Assembly: GCF_018390555.1 (NCBI RefSeq)
Contig: NZ_JAHBGB010000002.1
Span: 620,001 to 684,000, forward strand
Length of the DNA stretch: 64,000 nt
Origin: Ancylobacter oerskovii
Lineage (GTDB): Bacteria > Pseudomonadota > Alphaproteobacteria > Rhizobiales > Xanthobacteraceae
Direction: 5' to 3'
Made by a program: the position numbers and the translations under genes. The stretch's first letter is position 1; every line of letters begins with the position of its first letter. Of the stretch, positions 26,157 to 34,565 are shown one piece after another. The notes under the pieces were generated by a model. That model saw nothing but the letters and a program-made list of their open reading frames with translations, was not told the DNA's origin and searched no databases.

Positions 26157-26606
26157 GTGACCGCCCTGCGCCTCGACGTCGTCAACGGCCCCAATGCCAA
26201 TCTCTACGGGCTCGACCCCACCGGCCCCTATGGCAGCCTGACGCTGGCCGACATCGGCGCGCGCTGCGAGGCGAAGGCGGCGAGCCTCGGCGCCACGCTG
26301 CGCTTTCGCCAATCCAACCATGAGGGCGTGCTGATCGACTGGATCCAGGCGGCGCGCACCGAGGCCGACGGCTTGATCATCAACGCCGCCAGCCTGTCCT
26401 ACACCTCGATCGGCGTGCTCGACGCCCTCTCGGCGCTGGGCAAGCCGGCCTTCCAGGTGCATGTGAGCAATGTGTTCAAGCGCGAGAAGCTGCGGCATTT
26501 CTCGCCGCTTTCCGCTGCCGTGACCGGCTGCATCATCGGCGCCGGGCCGATGGGCTACGAGCTCGCCATCGAGGCGCTGGTGGCGCAGCTGAAGGGCGTG
26601 GTGTAG
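26157..26606 (+). CDS. Type II dehydroquinase paralogue with altered active site
   Basis: A 149-residue AroQ-fold protein, the last gene of the rightward catabolic run. NGPNANLYG, RQSNHEG and VHVSNVFKRE identify the family. However, the lid-loop Arg essential in dehydroquinases is Asp here (position 20) and the substrate-binding His of the NPGAYTHTS block is Tyr (82). The general base Tyr (25), Asn 76, His 102 and Arg 109 are kept. It is therefore probably not a shikimate enzyme but a lyase or hydrolase acting on an intermediate of this pathway. Such a shift would fit a second, housekeeping aroQ elsewhere in the genome (inference). Confidence 0.85.
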   Translation: MTALRLDVVNGPNANLYGLDPTGPYGSLTLADIGARCEAKAASLGATLRFRQSNHEGVLIDWIQAARTEADGLIINAASLSYTSIGVLDALSALGKPAFQVHVSNVFKREKLRHFSPLSAAVTGCIIGAGPMGYELAIEALVAQLKGVV

Positions 26607-26665
26607 CGACGGGGGCCTGAACTCGCGCGCCTTCTTGACGCGCAGAGAAGAAGGCCTGCCATCCG

Positions 26666-27271
26666 TCACAGATGCCGTCGCCAGTGCTCCTCGGACACGA
26701 TGGAGATCGGCAGGCCACTGCTCCGCCACTCGACGGCCTGCAGGATCTTGTTGCCGAAGGAAGAGTGTTTCCAGGATTCGGTGGCATAGGCACCGATGAC
26801 CAGCACCTGCGTCTTCTGTGTGATGCCGCCGACCTGCGCGCCGCGCTCCACCACGGCGGCTTCGCAATGCCGGCGCTGGCCGAAAGTGAAGGTGCCCGTG
26901 AAGCAGTAGCGCTGGCCGGCAAAGCTGAGAGCCGGCGCCGGCTGGCAAAGCGGCAGGCTGGTCGACTTGAGCACCTCGCCGAGCTCGAAATTGCCCGCAG
27001 TGAAACGCTCCAGCGTCTCCAACAGCTCTGTCTTCTCCTGTTCGTCCACCACGCTGTCGGCGAGGATCGCGGCAACACGCTCGTAGAGACCGTGAATCAG
27101 GGGCTCGGCGCTGATCGCCAGATTGGCGGCAAGCCACTTCTGGAGAAACTGAACCTCGGCCTCGTTAATCTGCCCGTCTGCGATGAGACCGCGGGAAATA
27201 CCGATCAATTCGTCGATCTGTCGACTAGTGAGACGATCGCCGTTCACGCGCGCAAGGAATGCCTCGTCCAT
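26666..27271 (-). CDS. BRCT-domain protein with N-terminal helical domain
   Basis: A 201-residue protein. The N-terminal half (about 1-95) is helical and acidic, resembling a TerB-like or similar bundle. The C-terminal half (about 110-195) is a BRCT domain beginning LSFAGQRYCFTGTFTFG, with VVERGAQVGG and TQVLVIG. BRCT domains of this kind are best known at the end of NAD-dependent DNA ligase and in DNA-repair or phage-defence proteins. The start ATG 27271 has AGGGAGG 6-7 bases upstream. It lies beside the tRNA gene with no partner. Function is unknown; a role in DNA metabolism is inferred from the domain. Confidence 0.75.
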   Translation of the reverse strand: MDEAFLARVNGDRLTSRQIDELIGISRGLIADGQINEAEVQFLQKWLAANLAISAEPLIHGLYERVAAILADSVVDEQEKTELLETLERFTAGNFELGEVLKSTSLPLCQPAPALSFAGQRYCFTGTFTFGQRRHCEAAVVERGAQVGGITQKTQVLVIGAYATESWKHSSFGNKILQAVEWRSSGLPISIVSEEHWRRHL

Positions 27272-27357
27272 CCACCCCTCCCTTTTCCGCAAGGGAATAG
27301 GAGGGAGCCGGCAACGTCAACCGAAGGTTGCGGGAAATCGAGAACATCGGGGGAGAC

Positions 27358-27431
27358 TGGAGCGGGCGAAGGGAATCGAACCCTCGTATGCAGCTTGGGA
27401 AGCTGCCGTTCTACCATTGAACTACGCCCGC
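27358..27431 (-). tRNA. tRNA-Gly, anticodon CCC
   Basis: The minus strand folds into a full cloverleaf. The acceptor stem is GCGGGCG/CGCCCGC, the D arm GTTC...GAAC, the anticodon stem GCAGC/GCTGC with loop TTCCCAA (anticodon CCC), and the T loop TTCGATT. The 3' CCA is encoded. It reads GGG codons. Confidence 0.97.
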
Positions 27432-27555
27432 ATCGACGCGGCGCACATTAGGGGGGCGCCGCGCGCGGTTCAAGGGGGTGCGGACGAGCATTCCGCGCAA
27501 CGCACAGGGTTCGCCACCCCACCATCCCGGCCCCGCCACGCTGCGGCACGGGCCC

Positions 27556-28425
27556 TCATATTCCCATCAACCGGAAGGCCGCCCGGCTGACGTCCGTGTC
27601 CGGCTGCGCGAGCCTCCCGGGCACCTGGAAATGATTGGCGTCGACCGCGACGGTTCGGCTCGCCAATCGTCCCATGCCCTCCAGCGCCCTCGCGAACACA
27701 TCCGACTGGCGCGCGAATTCCGGGCTGTCTCCATCCCCCGACGCGATGCCGATCGGGCAGGAGATCCGATCGAGATGCCGGATGGGGCTGAACTCCACGA
27801 CCTCCTCGGGCGTGACGTGCAGATATTCCCGGCGCGACGACAGCAGGACCGGATGCAGGTCGTACATGCCGCTCACCAGAAAGCCGCCCTTGACGGCATC
27901 CCGCGGCAGGCCGTGGGCCGTCCAATCGGTCGTGAGCACGCAGGCGGCCAGATGCGCGCCAGATGAATGCCCGGCGAGGAACACGCGGCCGGGATCGCCG
28001 CCGAAGCTGCCGGCGTTACGGATCGTCCACGCGACGGCGGCGCGGCACGATTCGACCATCTGCGGCAGGCGTACCGTCTTGAGGCTACCGAAATCGGGCG
28101 CGAGATAAGCGGCGCCGCGCCCCACGAAGGTCGGCGCCGGGTAGGACGCATCCTCCCTGGTGTTGCGGGTCCAGGCCCCGCCATGGATGAAGACCAGGAT
28201 CGGGGCCGCACGGGCTCCCTCCGGCACGAACACGTCGATCACGTCGCTCCCGGCCGGGCCGTATTGCTTCGTGAGCGGCGGCATGATCTTGCGGACCGCG
28301 GCGCTGGCGAGCCCGTCATCGGCTTCGAGCTGCGCCATTTGCGGCGCCCAGACCGACTGGTCATAGGCCCTGTCGAGTTCCTGCTGATCGTAGTTCAGGA
28401 ACACCCGTTTCGCGTCGGCGGACAT
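27556..28425 (-). CDS. Alpha/beta hydrolase (carboxylesterase / arylformamidase-like)
   Basis: A 289-residue hydrolase. The oxyanion-hole motif HGGAW (about residue 80) is followed by the nucleophile elbow GHSSGAH (Ser about 151) and a C-terminal His in DANHF. An Asp in ASGDGDSPEF is the probable third triad member. The family includes esterases of the hormone-sensitive-lipase type and kynurenine formamidases. It diverges from the CoA-transferase gene across about 300 bp in which no other gene is seen. No signal peptide is present. Confidence 0.85.
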   Translation of the reverse strand: MSADAKRVFLNYDQQELDRAYDQSVWAPQMAQLEADDGLASAAVRKIMPPLTKQYGPAGSDVIDVFVPEGARAAPILVFIHGGAWTRNTREDASYPAPTFVGRGAAYLAPDFGSLKTVRLPQMVESCRAAVAWTIRNAGSFGGDPGRVFLAGHSSGAHLAACVLTTDWTAHGLPRDAVKGGFLVSGMYDLHPVLLSSRREYLHVTPEEVVEFSPIRHLDRISCPIGIASGDGDSPEFARQSDVFARALEGMGRLASRTVAVDANHFQVPGRLAQPDTDVSRAAFRLMGI

Positions 28426-28722
28426 CGGCCTCTCCAGAAAAGCGATGGCCGGAAAGGATGGTGGAGCGCGGCATGGCGGTCAATCGACCCGCCCGGGGCC
28501 TCTTCCAACCGCCGGCCGGAACCGCTCGTGCCCGGACATCGCGCCGGCCCGGGCACCGTCGCGGCGCGGGCGTTTCCCTTCCGGGGCGTCTCGGGCGCGG
28601 CGGTGCCGTGGTGATGATTTCCGCCCGGGACTTGGTTATCGTGCCCTTGAGGAAACAGGCCTCGGGCAAGGCGGGCGCAGACCTGCGGCCCCGGAAAAGG
28701 CCGGCACAACGAGGAGCTTCGC

Positions 28723-29895
28723 GTGGCCGAATCCGCCCCTTCCACCCCGCTTTTGTCGGGCGTCACCATCATCGACCTGTCCCGCGTGCTGGCCGGGCCG
28801 TTCTGCACCATGACCCTCGCCAATCTGGGGGCGCGGGTGATCAAGGTGGAAATACCCGGCACCGGCGACGATTCCCGCGCCTTCGGCCCGTTCGCCAATG
28901 GCAAGTCGCTCTATTTCTCCGCCATCAACTGCAACAAGGAGAGCATCGCTCTCAACCTGAAGAACGCCGACGACCGCGCCATCTTCGAGACGCTGCTGGA
29001 GAAGGCGGACGTGCTGGTCGAGAACTACCGGCCGGGCACCATGGAGAAGCTCGGCTATGGCTGGGACGTGCTGCATCCGCGGTTTCCGCACCTGATCTAC
29101 GGCGCGGCCTCCGGCTTCGGCGACAGCGGCCCGATCTCCCAGCGCGCCGCCTACGACATGGTGGTGCAGGGCCTCGGCGGCATCATGAGCGTGACCGGCT
29201 ATCCCGGCCAGCCACCCGCCCGCGTCGGCATCTCCATCGGCGACATCGCCGCCGGCATCTATCTCGCGAACGGCATCACCGCCGCGCTCTACAGGCGCGC
29301 CATCTCCGGCGAAGCGAACAAGATCGACATCGCGATGCTCGATTGCCAGATCGCGATCATGGAAGACGCCGTCACCGCCTATGACAAGACCGGAGAGGTC
29401 CCCGGCCCCAAGGGCACCCGCCACCCCTCGATCGCCCCCTTCCAGTCCTTCGCCGCACAGGACGGCAACCTGGTCATCGCCGCCGGCAACGATCATCTGT
29501 ACCGGCTCATGACCGAGGCGCTGGAACGCCCCGACCTTGCGACCGACGCCCGCTTCGTCTCCAACGATCTGCGCCATCTCAACGTCGACGCGCTGCAGGC
29601 GGCGATGGAGACGACGCTCCGCACCCGCTCCGTCGCCGCCTGGCTCGACGCCCTGAACGCCAAGGGCGTGCCCTGCGCGCCGATCAACGACATCCCGCAC
29701 ATGATGCAGGAGCCGCAGGTCGCGGCGCGCAACATGATCGTCACCGTGCAGGATCCCGTCGCCGGCGCGATCAAGGTGGCTGGCAACCCGATCAAGGTGG
29801 TGGGCGCCGCCGAGCCGGCGAGCTTCGCGCCTCCCCCCGAGCTCGACGCCGACCGCGCCGCCATCCTCGCCGAGTTCGTGGGAGCGGGGCGATGA
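28723..29895 (+). CDS. CaiB/BaiF family (class III) CoA-transferase
   Basis: Moves coenzyme A between carboxylic acids. At 390 residues it has the family length. The family start is LSGVTIIDLSRVLAGPFCTMTLANLGA, and the catalytic Asp is in AAYDMVVQ (about 145). GTG 28723 follows GAGGAGC. It overlaps the decarboxylase gene (ATGA), so the two form one unit. The neighbour suggests that it activates malonate or methylmalonate, or a related dicarboxylate, as the CoA thioester (inference). Confidence 0.9.
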   Translation: MAESAPSTPLLSGVTIIDLSRVLAGPFCTMTLANLGARVIKVEIPGTGDDSRAFGPFANGKSLYFSAINCNKESIALNLKNADDRAIFETLLEKADVLVENYRPGTMEKLGYGWDVLHPRFPHLIYGAASGFGDSGPISQRAAYDMVVQGLGGIMSVTGYPGQPPARVGISIGDIAAGIYLANGITAALYRRAISGEANKIDIAMLDCQIAIMEDAVTAYDKTGEVPGPKGTRHPSIAPFQSFAAQDGNLVIAAGNDHLYRLMTEALERPDLATDARFVSNDLRHLNVDALQAAMETTLRTRSVAAWLDALNAKGVPCAPINDIPHMMQEPQVAARNMIVTVQDPVAGAIKVAGNPIKVVGAAEPASFAPPPELDADRAAILAEFVGAGR

Positions 29896-30689
29896 GCGAC
29901 ACGCCCCCCTCCGATCTGGTCACGGTCGGGATCGCCAACCGCGTGGCGACGCTGACCCTCAACAACGCCGCCAAGCGCAACGCGCTCAGCGCCGCCCTGC
30001 TCGATGCCCTCGTCGCCGGCTTGAAGAGCCTCGACACGCAGGAGGTGCGCGTCGTGATCCTGCGCGCCGCGGCGGGGCTTCCCGTATGGTCGGCCGGGCA
30101 CGACATCAAGGAACTGCCCAGGGGACACGAAGACCCCCTCGGCTATTCCGACCCGCTGGAGAAGGCGCTGCGCGCCATCCGCGAGCTGCCGGTGCCGGTC
30201 ATCGCCATGGTGCACGGAACCGTCTGGGGCGGGGCGTTCGACCTGGTCCTGTCCTGCGACATGATCGTCGCCGACGAGACCGCGAGCTTCGCCATCACGC
30301 CGGTCAATCTGGGCCTGCCCTACAACACCACCGGGCTGATGCACTTCATCGGGCGGCTGCCGATGAACCTGATCAAGGAGATGTTCTTCACCGCGGCGCC
30401 GCTCAAGGCGGCGGACGCCGAGCACTGGCACATCGTCAACCATCTCGTTCCCTCGGCCGAGCTCGAGGGCTTCACCCGGACGCTGGCGGAGGGAATGACC
30501 GCCAAGGCCCCCCTGGCGGTGGCGGTCATCAAGGAACAGCTCCGGGTGCTCAGCGACTACCAGCCGATCGCGGCGCAGGTGTTCGAACGGATCCAGGACA
30601 TGCGCCGGCAGGTCTATGAGAGCGCCGATTTCCAGGAGGGCATCGCCGCCTTCCTCGAAAAGCGGAAGGCGGTGTTTCGGGGGACCTGA
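29892..30689 (+). CDS. scpB: Methylmalonyl-CoA decarboxylase-like enoyl-CoA hydratase family protein
   Basis: A 265-residue crotonase-fold enzyme. It closely follows the E. coli methylmalonyl-CoA decarboxylase pattern: SAGHDIKELP with the active-site His (70), GTVWGGAF at the oxyanion hole, TPVNLGLPYN with the active-site Tyr (144), and the C-terminal FERIQDMRRQVYESADFQEG. The reaction would be loss of CO2 from methylmalonyl-CoA or malonyl-CoA to give propionyl- or acetyl-CoA. Unlike E. coli there is no methylmalonyl-CoA mutase here, and the CoA-transferase is of class III. Confidence 0.85.
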   Translation: MSDTPPSDLVTVGIANRVATLTLNNAAKRNALSAALLDALVAGLKSLDTQEVRVVILRAAAGLPVWSAGHDIKELPRGHEDPLGYSDPLEKALRAIRELPVPVIAMVHGTVWGGAFDLVLSCDMIVADETASFAITPVNLGLPYNTTGLMHFIGRLPMNLIKEMFFTAAPLKAADAEHWHIVNHLVPSAELEGFTRTLAEGMTAKAPLAVAVIKEQLRVLSDYQPIAAQVFERIQDMRRQVYESADFQEGIAAFLEKRKAVFRGT

Positions 30690-30774
30690 CCGGTGGTGCC
30701 GGCGGCCCGAGCTTCGCGGACGGTCCTGCCGGCTCGCGGCACGCACTTGACTTCCCGGAGCGGCCCCCAGGAGC

Positions 30775-31932
30775 ATGCGCGCGACAGCCGAGGAGGGCGC
30801 GAACGATGATCCCGATCAGCCCGAACAAGGTAGTGGCCCCGCGTGGATCGCACCCATGACCCCGACCGAAGCCGCCGATCTTCGGCTGCGCCGCGCTTTG
30901 CTCGAGAACATTCCCGACATGGCGTGGCTGAAGGACCGCGACTCGCGCTACCTCGCGGTGAGCGCCGCCTATCTCGAATTTCTCGGGCTCGCCGAGGCCG
31001 AGGTCATCGGCAAGCGGCCGGAAGACCTGTGGCCGCCGGAGATCGCCGAGGTTTATCTGCGGACCGACCATGCGGTGCTCCGCAGCGGCAAGCGCCGCCG
31101 CTACGAGGAGAGCCGTCCCATCCCCTCCGGCGAGCTGCGCTGGTACGACACCATCAAGTCGCCGATCCGCGACGAGGCCGGCCATATCATCGGCACGGTC
31201 GGCATCTCCCGCGACATCACGCAGCGCAAGGCGTCGGAGGACGAGCTGATCGCCTCGCGGGCGGAGTTGCGGCGGCTGTCCGGCGCCGAGCAGAAGGCCC
31301 GGGAAAGCGAGCGCGCCCGGATCGCGCGCGAGCTGCATGACGAGCTGGGCCAGACGCTGACGGCGATCAAGATGCAGCTGGTGTCGCTGAAGACGCGCGC
31401 CCTCGCCTCGCCCGAGGCCGCGGCGGCCCAGATCGACCGGCTGATCGCCATCGTCGACCGCTCCGTCTCCGACCTGCGCCGCATCGCCACCGAACTGCGG
31501 CCGCTGATCCTCGACGAGCTCGGCCTGCCCGCCGCGCTGGAATGGCTGACGCAGACGGTCGCCGACACCGCGCAGCTTCCGGTCGCGCTCGATATCGACG
31601 CCGCCGCCCAGCGCCTCGACGCGGAAGCCCGCACCGCCGCCTTCCGCATCGTGCAGGAGGCACTGACCAACGCCGTCCGCCATGGCGGCGCGTCCCGGAT
31701 AAGGGTATCCGGCCGCCGGTGGCGCCAGGACTTCGAGATCGAGGTCGCCGACGATGGCTGCGGCATCGATCCCTCCGCGACGCCGGGCGGCCGCCTCGGG
31801 CTCGCCGGCATGCGCGAGCGGGCCCGCCTCGTCGGCGGCTCGGTGGAAATCCTCGGCATCCCCGGCCGCGGCACGACGGTGACGGTGCGGCTGCCGCTGA
31901 CGCGCCGCCGCTCGGGGGAGGAGAAGCGATGA
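30775..31932 (+). CDS. PAS-domain sensor histidine kinase (NarL/DegS type)
   Basis: A soluble kinase of 385 residues. A PAS domain (about 38-150) is followed by the HisKA_3 dimerisation helix with the phospho-acceptor His in ARELHDELGQT (about 188), then an HATPase_c domain with the N-box EALTNAVRHG and the G-boxes DDGCGI and GLAGMRERARLVGG. It has no membrane segment, so it senses a cytoplasmic signal through the PAS domain. It overlaps its response regulator gene by 4 bases. ATG 30775 has AGGAG unusually close; ATG 30856 would remove an uninformative leader. Confidence 0.92.
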   Translation: MRATAEEGANDDPDQPEQGSGPAWIAPMTPTEAADLRLRRALLENIPDMAWLKDRDSRYLAVSAAYLEFLGLAEAEVIGKRPEDLWPPEIAEVYLRTDHAVLRSGKRRRYEESRPIPSGELRWYDTIKSPIRDEAGHIIGTVGISRDITQRKASEDELIASRAELRRLSGAEQKARESERARIARELHDELGQTLTAIKMQLVSLKTRALASPEAAAAQIDRLIAIVDRSVSDLRRIATELRPLILDELGLPAALEWLTQTVADTAQLPVALDIDAAAQRLDAEARTAAFRIVQEALTNAVRHGGASRIRVSGRRWRQDFEIEVADDGCGIDPSATPGGRLGLAGMRERARLVGGSVEILGIPGRGTTVTVRLPLTRRRSGEEKR

Positions 31933-32558
31933 TCCGCATCTGGATCGCCGACGACCACGCGATCTTCCGCGAGGGCCTGAAGCAGCTCCTCGGCGACCAG
32001 CCCGACTTCGCCATCGTCGGCGAGGCCACCAGCGGCGACGAGCTGCTGCGCCGCCTCGACGGGGCTCCCTGCGACGTGGTGCTGCTCGACCTGTCGATGC
32101 CGGGTGCCTCCGGCATCGCCCTCGTGCGCGAGGTCGCCGCGCATGGCGGCGGCCAGCGGGTGGTGGTGCTGTCCATGCACGAGGAGCGCCAATATGTGAT
32201 CGAGGCCCTGAAGGCCGGGGCCGCCGGCTACGTGACCAAGTCGAGCGCCTCGGACCAGCTGTTCGACGCCTTGCGCAAGGCCGCCGCCGGCGAGCTCGCG
32301 GTCAGCCCGGCCGCCTCGCAGGCGATGATCCGCCAGATGCTCGAACCGGAGGATCCCCGCCCGCATGAGCGGCTGACCGCGCGCGAGCGGCAGATCTTCG
32401 ACATGCTGGTGGCCGGCAAGACCGTTTCCGCCATCGCCCATGCGCTGGAACTCAGCGTGAAGACCGCCTCGACCCACAAATCGAACGTCCTGGTGAAGAT
32501 GGGCGCGAAGACCACCGCCGATCTCGTGCGTTACGCGCTCGCGAAGAAACTCGCCTGA
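31929..32558 (+). CDS. Response regulator, NarL/LuxR family
   Basis: The partner of the kinase just upstream (ATGA overlap). The 209 residues form a receiver domain with acidic pocket DD (8-9), phospho-acceptor Asp 54 in LLDLSMPG and Lys in VTKSS, then a LuxR-type helix-turn-helix (LTARERQIFDMLVAGK ... KTASTHKSNV). Targets are not shown; the adjoining CoA-transferase and amidohydrolase genes are the nearest candidates. Confidence 0.93.
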   Translation: MIRIWIADDHAIFREGLKQLLGDQPDFAIVGEATSGDELLRRLDGAPCDVVLLDLSMPGASGIALVREVAAHGGGQRVVVLSMHEERQYVIEALKAGAAGYVTKSSASDQLFDALRKAAAGELAVSPAASQAMIRQMLEPEDPRPHERLTARERQIFDMLVAGKTVSAIAHALELSVKTASTHKSNVLVKMGAKTTADLVRYALAKKLA

Positions 32559-32691
32559 CATACGCTGCGTCGCAGCTCGGAAAAGTCCTAGGCCGCCACC
32601 GGACGGCGCCGATTGGCATGACGTTCGGTCAGCGCCAGAGTTCCTCCCATAATGAGGACCCTGAATGGGTCACCGGAGGAGGAAGACGCTG

Positions 32692-34002
32692 ATGGACATC
32701 GTCCTGCGCCGTGTCCGTATCGACGACGAAAAGCCGCTGATGGACATCGGCGTCGAGAACGGCCGCATCGTGGAAATCGCCGAAACCATCGAGGAAAGCG
32801 GCGAGGAGGAGATCGATGCCGGCGGGCGCGCCGCGCTGCCGGGCTTCATCGAGCCTCACCTGCATCTCGACAAGGCCTTCCTGCATCGCCGGCTGCCGGC
32901 GCGCACCGGCACGCTCGAAGAGGCGATCCGCGTCACCGGCATCCTCAAGGCGAAGCAGGAGCGGGAGGACGTGCTGGAGCGCTCCCGCCGCGTGCTGGAC
33001 ATGGCGGTGGCCAACGGCACCACCCTGGTGCGGGCGCACCCGGACGTCGACCCGATCCAGGGGCTGATCGGCGTCGAGACGGCGCTCGCCCTGCGCGAGG
33101 AATATCGCGACCTCATCGACATCCAGATCGTCGCCTTCCCGCAGGAGGGCATCCTCAAGACCGAGGGCGTCGACGAGCTGATGGAGGAGGCGCTCGACAT
33201 GGGCGCCGACGTCGTCGGCGGCTGCCCCTATAACGAGCTGAGCTGGGACGACACCCGCAGCCATATCGACAAGGTCTTCGACCTCGCGATGAAGCGCGGC
33301 CTGCCGGTCGACATGCATGCCGACTTCGCCGACGACGTCGGCGACCAGCGCTTCGCCTCGGCGCGCTACATCGCCGAGAAGACCATCGCGACCGGCTATC
33401 AGGGCCGTGTCGCGCTCGGCCACGTCACCAGCCTCGGGGCGCTGCCGCCCGACGAGCTGGCGCCGGTGATCGAGCTGCTCCGGCGCGCCGACGTGCATAT
33501 CGTCACCCTGCCGGCGACCGACGTCTATCTCGGCGGCCGCAAGGACGAGGCGAAGCCCCGGCGCGGGCTCACCCCGGTGCGCGCGCTGCACGAGGCCGGC
33601 GTCAACGTCGCCTATTCGTCGAACAACATCCGCAACGCCTTCACGCCGTTCGGCAAGGCCGACCCGCTGGTGATCGGCAATCTGCTCGCGCATCTCGTCC
33701 AGTTCGGCACTCCCGAGCACCAGGTCGAGATCCTGAAGATGGGCACGGTGAACGCCGCGCGGGCGGTGGGCGTGTCCGACGATTACGGGCTGGCGGTCGG
33801 AAAGCAGGCCGACATCGTCATCCTCGACACGCTGTCGGTCGCCGACGCCCTGCTCGACCTGCCGGCCCGCTCCTGGGTGCTGAAGCGCGGGCGCGTGACC
33901 GTGGTGACCACGGTGGACAGCCGCATCTGCCGCGACTGCGGCCGGGAGCATTCGATGAACTACCGCGGGCGCCAACCCGCCAAACAAGGAATGACATCAT
34001 GA
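32692..34002 (+). CDS. Amidohydrolase-superfamily protein, cytosine-deaminase-like with altered active site
   Basis: A metal-dependent hydrolase or deaminase of 436 residues. The metal ligands PHLHLDK (His 56, 58), His 209 in MHADF and His 244 in GHVTS match cytosine deaminase. The catalytic Glu that follows the third ligand is Phe here (212), and the Asp ligand of the GHDD motif is Asn (SSNNIRNAFTPFG, 311-312). The reaction is therefore probably not cytosine deamination. The start is ATG 32692 with GGAGGAGG 8 bases upstream. Its stop overlaps the DUF1097 gene (ATGA). A C-terminal Cys-x-x-Cys pair is present. Confidence 0.82.
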   Translation: MDIVLRRVRIDDEKPLMDIGVENGRIVEIAETIEESGEEEIDAGGRAALPGFIEPHLHLDKAFLHRRLPARTGTLEEAIRVTGILKAKQEREDVLERSRRVLDMAVANGTTLVRAHPDVDPIQGLIGVETALALREEYRDLIDIQIVAFPQEGILKTEGVDELMEEALDMGADVVGGCPYNELSWDDTRSHIDKVFDLAMKRGLPVDMHADFADDVGDQRFASARYIAEKTIATGYQGRVALGHVTSLGALPPDELAPVIELLRRADVHIVTLPATDVYLGGRKDEAKPRRGLTPVRALHEAGVNVAYSSNNIRNAFTPFGKADPLVIGNLLAHLVQFGTPEHQVEILKMGTVNAARAVGVSDDYGLAVGKQADIVILDTLSVADALLDLPARSWVLKRGRVTVVTTVDSRICRDCGREHSMNYRGRQPAKQGMTS

Positions 34003-34526
34003 GGAAGCTGCCCGTCGAAATCGTCTCCTCCACCCTGGCGGTGACGACCCTGTTCTATCCCTGGCACCTGCCCGTCTGGGCGATCTTCGTCGGCTGGGCC
34101 GGCACCTTCGCCGCCGGCGGCCCCAAGCCCGAGATCCTCCGCAAGATCTGGCCGACCATGCTGCTCGGCAATGTCACCGCCTGCATCATCGTGGTGCTGT
34201 TCGGCGTCGCCGCGCAGAACCTCTCGGGGACGGCGCTGACGCTCGCGCAATGCGCCATCCTGTTCTGCCTGAACGGAAGCATGATGGCGCTCGGCCGCTT
34301 CGAGCCGCTGAGCCTGATCCCGGGAATGTTCTTCGGCTTCGCCTCCTATTTCGCCACCTATTTCGGCGGCTTCGGACCGGTGCCGAAGGACCCGCTGGTG
34401 GCGCTCGCCGCGGTGGCCGCCATGAACGCGCTCGGGCCGGTCTATGCCATCCTCACCGCCAAGTTCGGCGTGCACCACCACCCTGCGCCGCGTCCCGCGG
34501 CGGCCCCCGCGCCGGCGCGTCCCTGA
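33999..34526 (+). CDS. DUF1097 family membrane protein
   Basis: A 175-residue inner-membrane protein with about five hydrophobic helices (first at about 8-30) and a Pro/Ala-rich tail. The family (E. coli YcdZ) has no proven role; members are thought to be small transporters or channels. It is translationally coupled to the amidohydrolase gene and followed by a gamma-glutamyltransferase gene 39 bp on, so a role in moving the substrate or product of these enzymes is plausible (inference). Confidence 0.8.
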   Translation: MRKLPVEIVSSTLAVTTLFYPWHLPVWAIFVGWAGTFAAGGPKPEILRKIWPTMLLGNVTACIIVVLFGVAAQNLSGTALTLAQCAILFCLNGSMMALGRFEPLSLIPGMFFGFASYFATYFGGFGPVPKDPLVALAAVAAMNALGPVYAILTAKFGVHHHPAPRPAAAPAPARP

Positions 34527-34565
34527 GCGCCGCGTCCCAAGTGCTTCCCTGAAAGGTTGAAAGTC

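Noticed and set aside
27358..28425. An integrated mobile element at the tRNA gene
   Set aside because: There is no integrase, no duplicated tRNA 3' end and no change in composition beside the tRNA.
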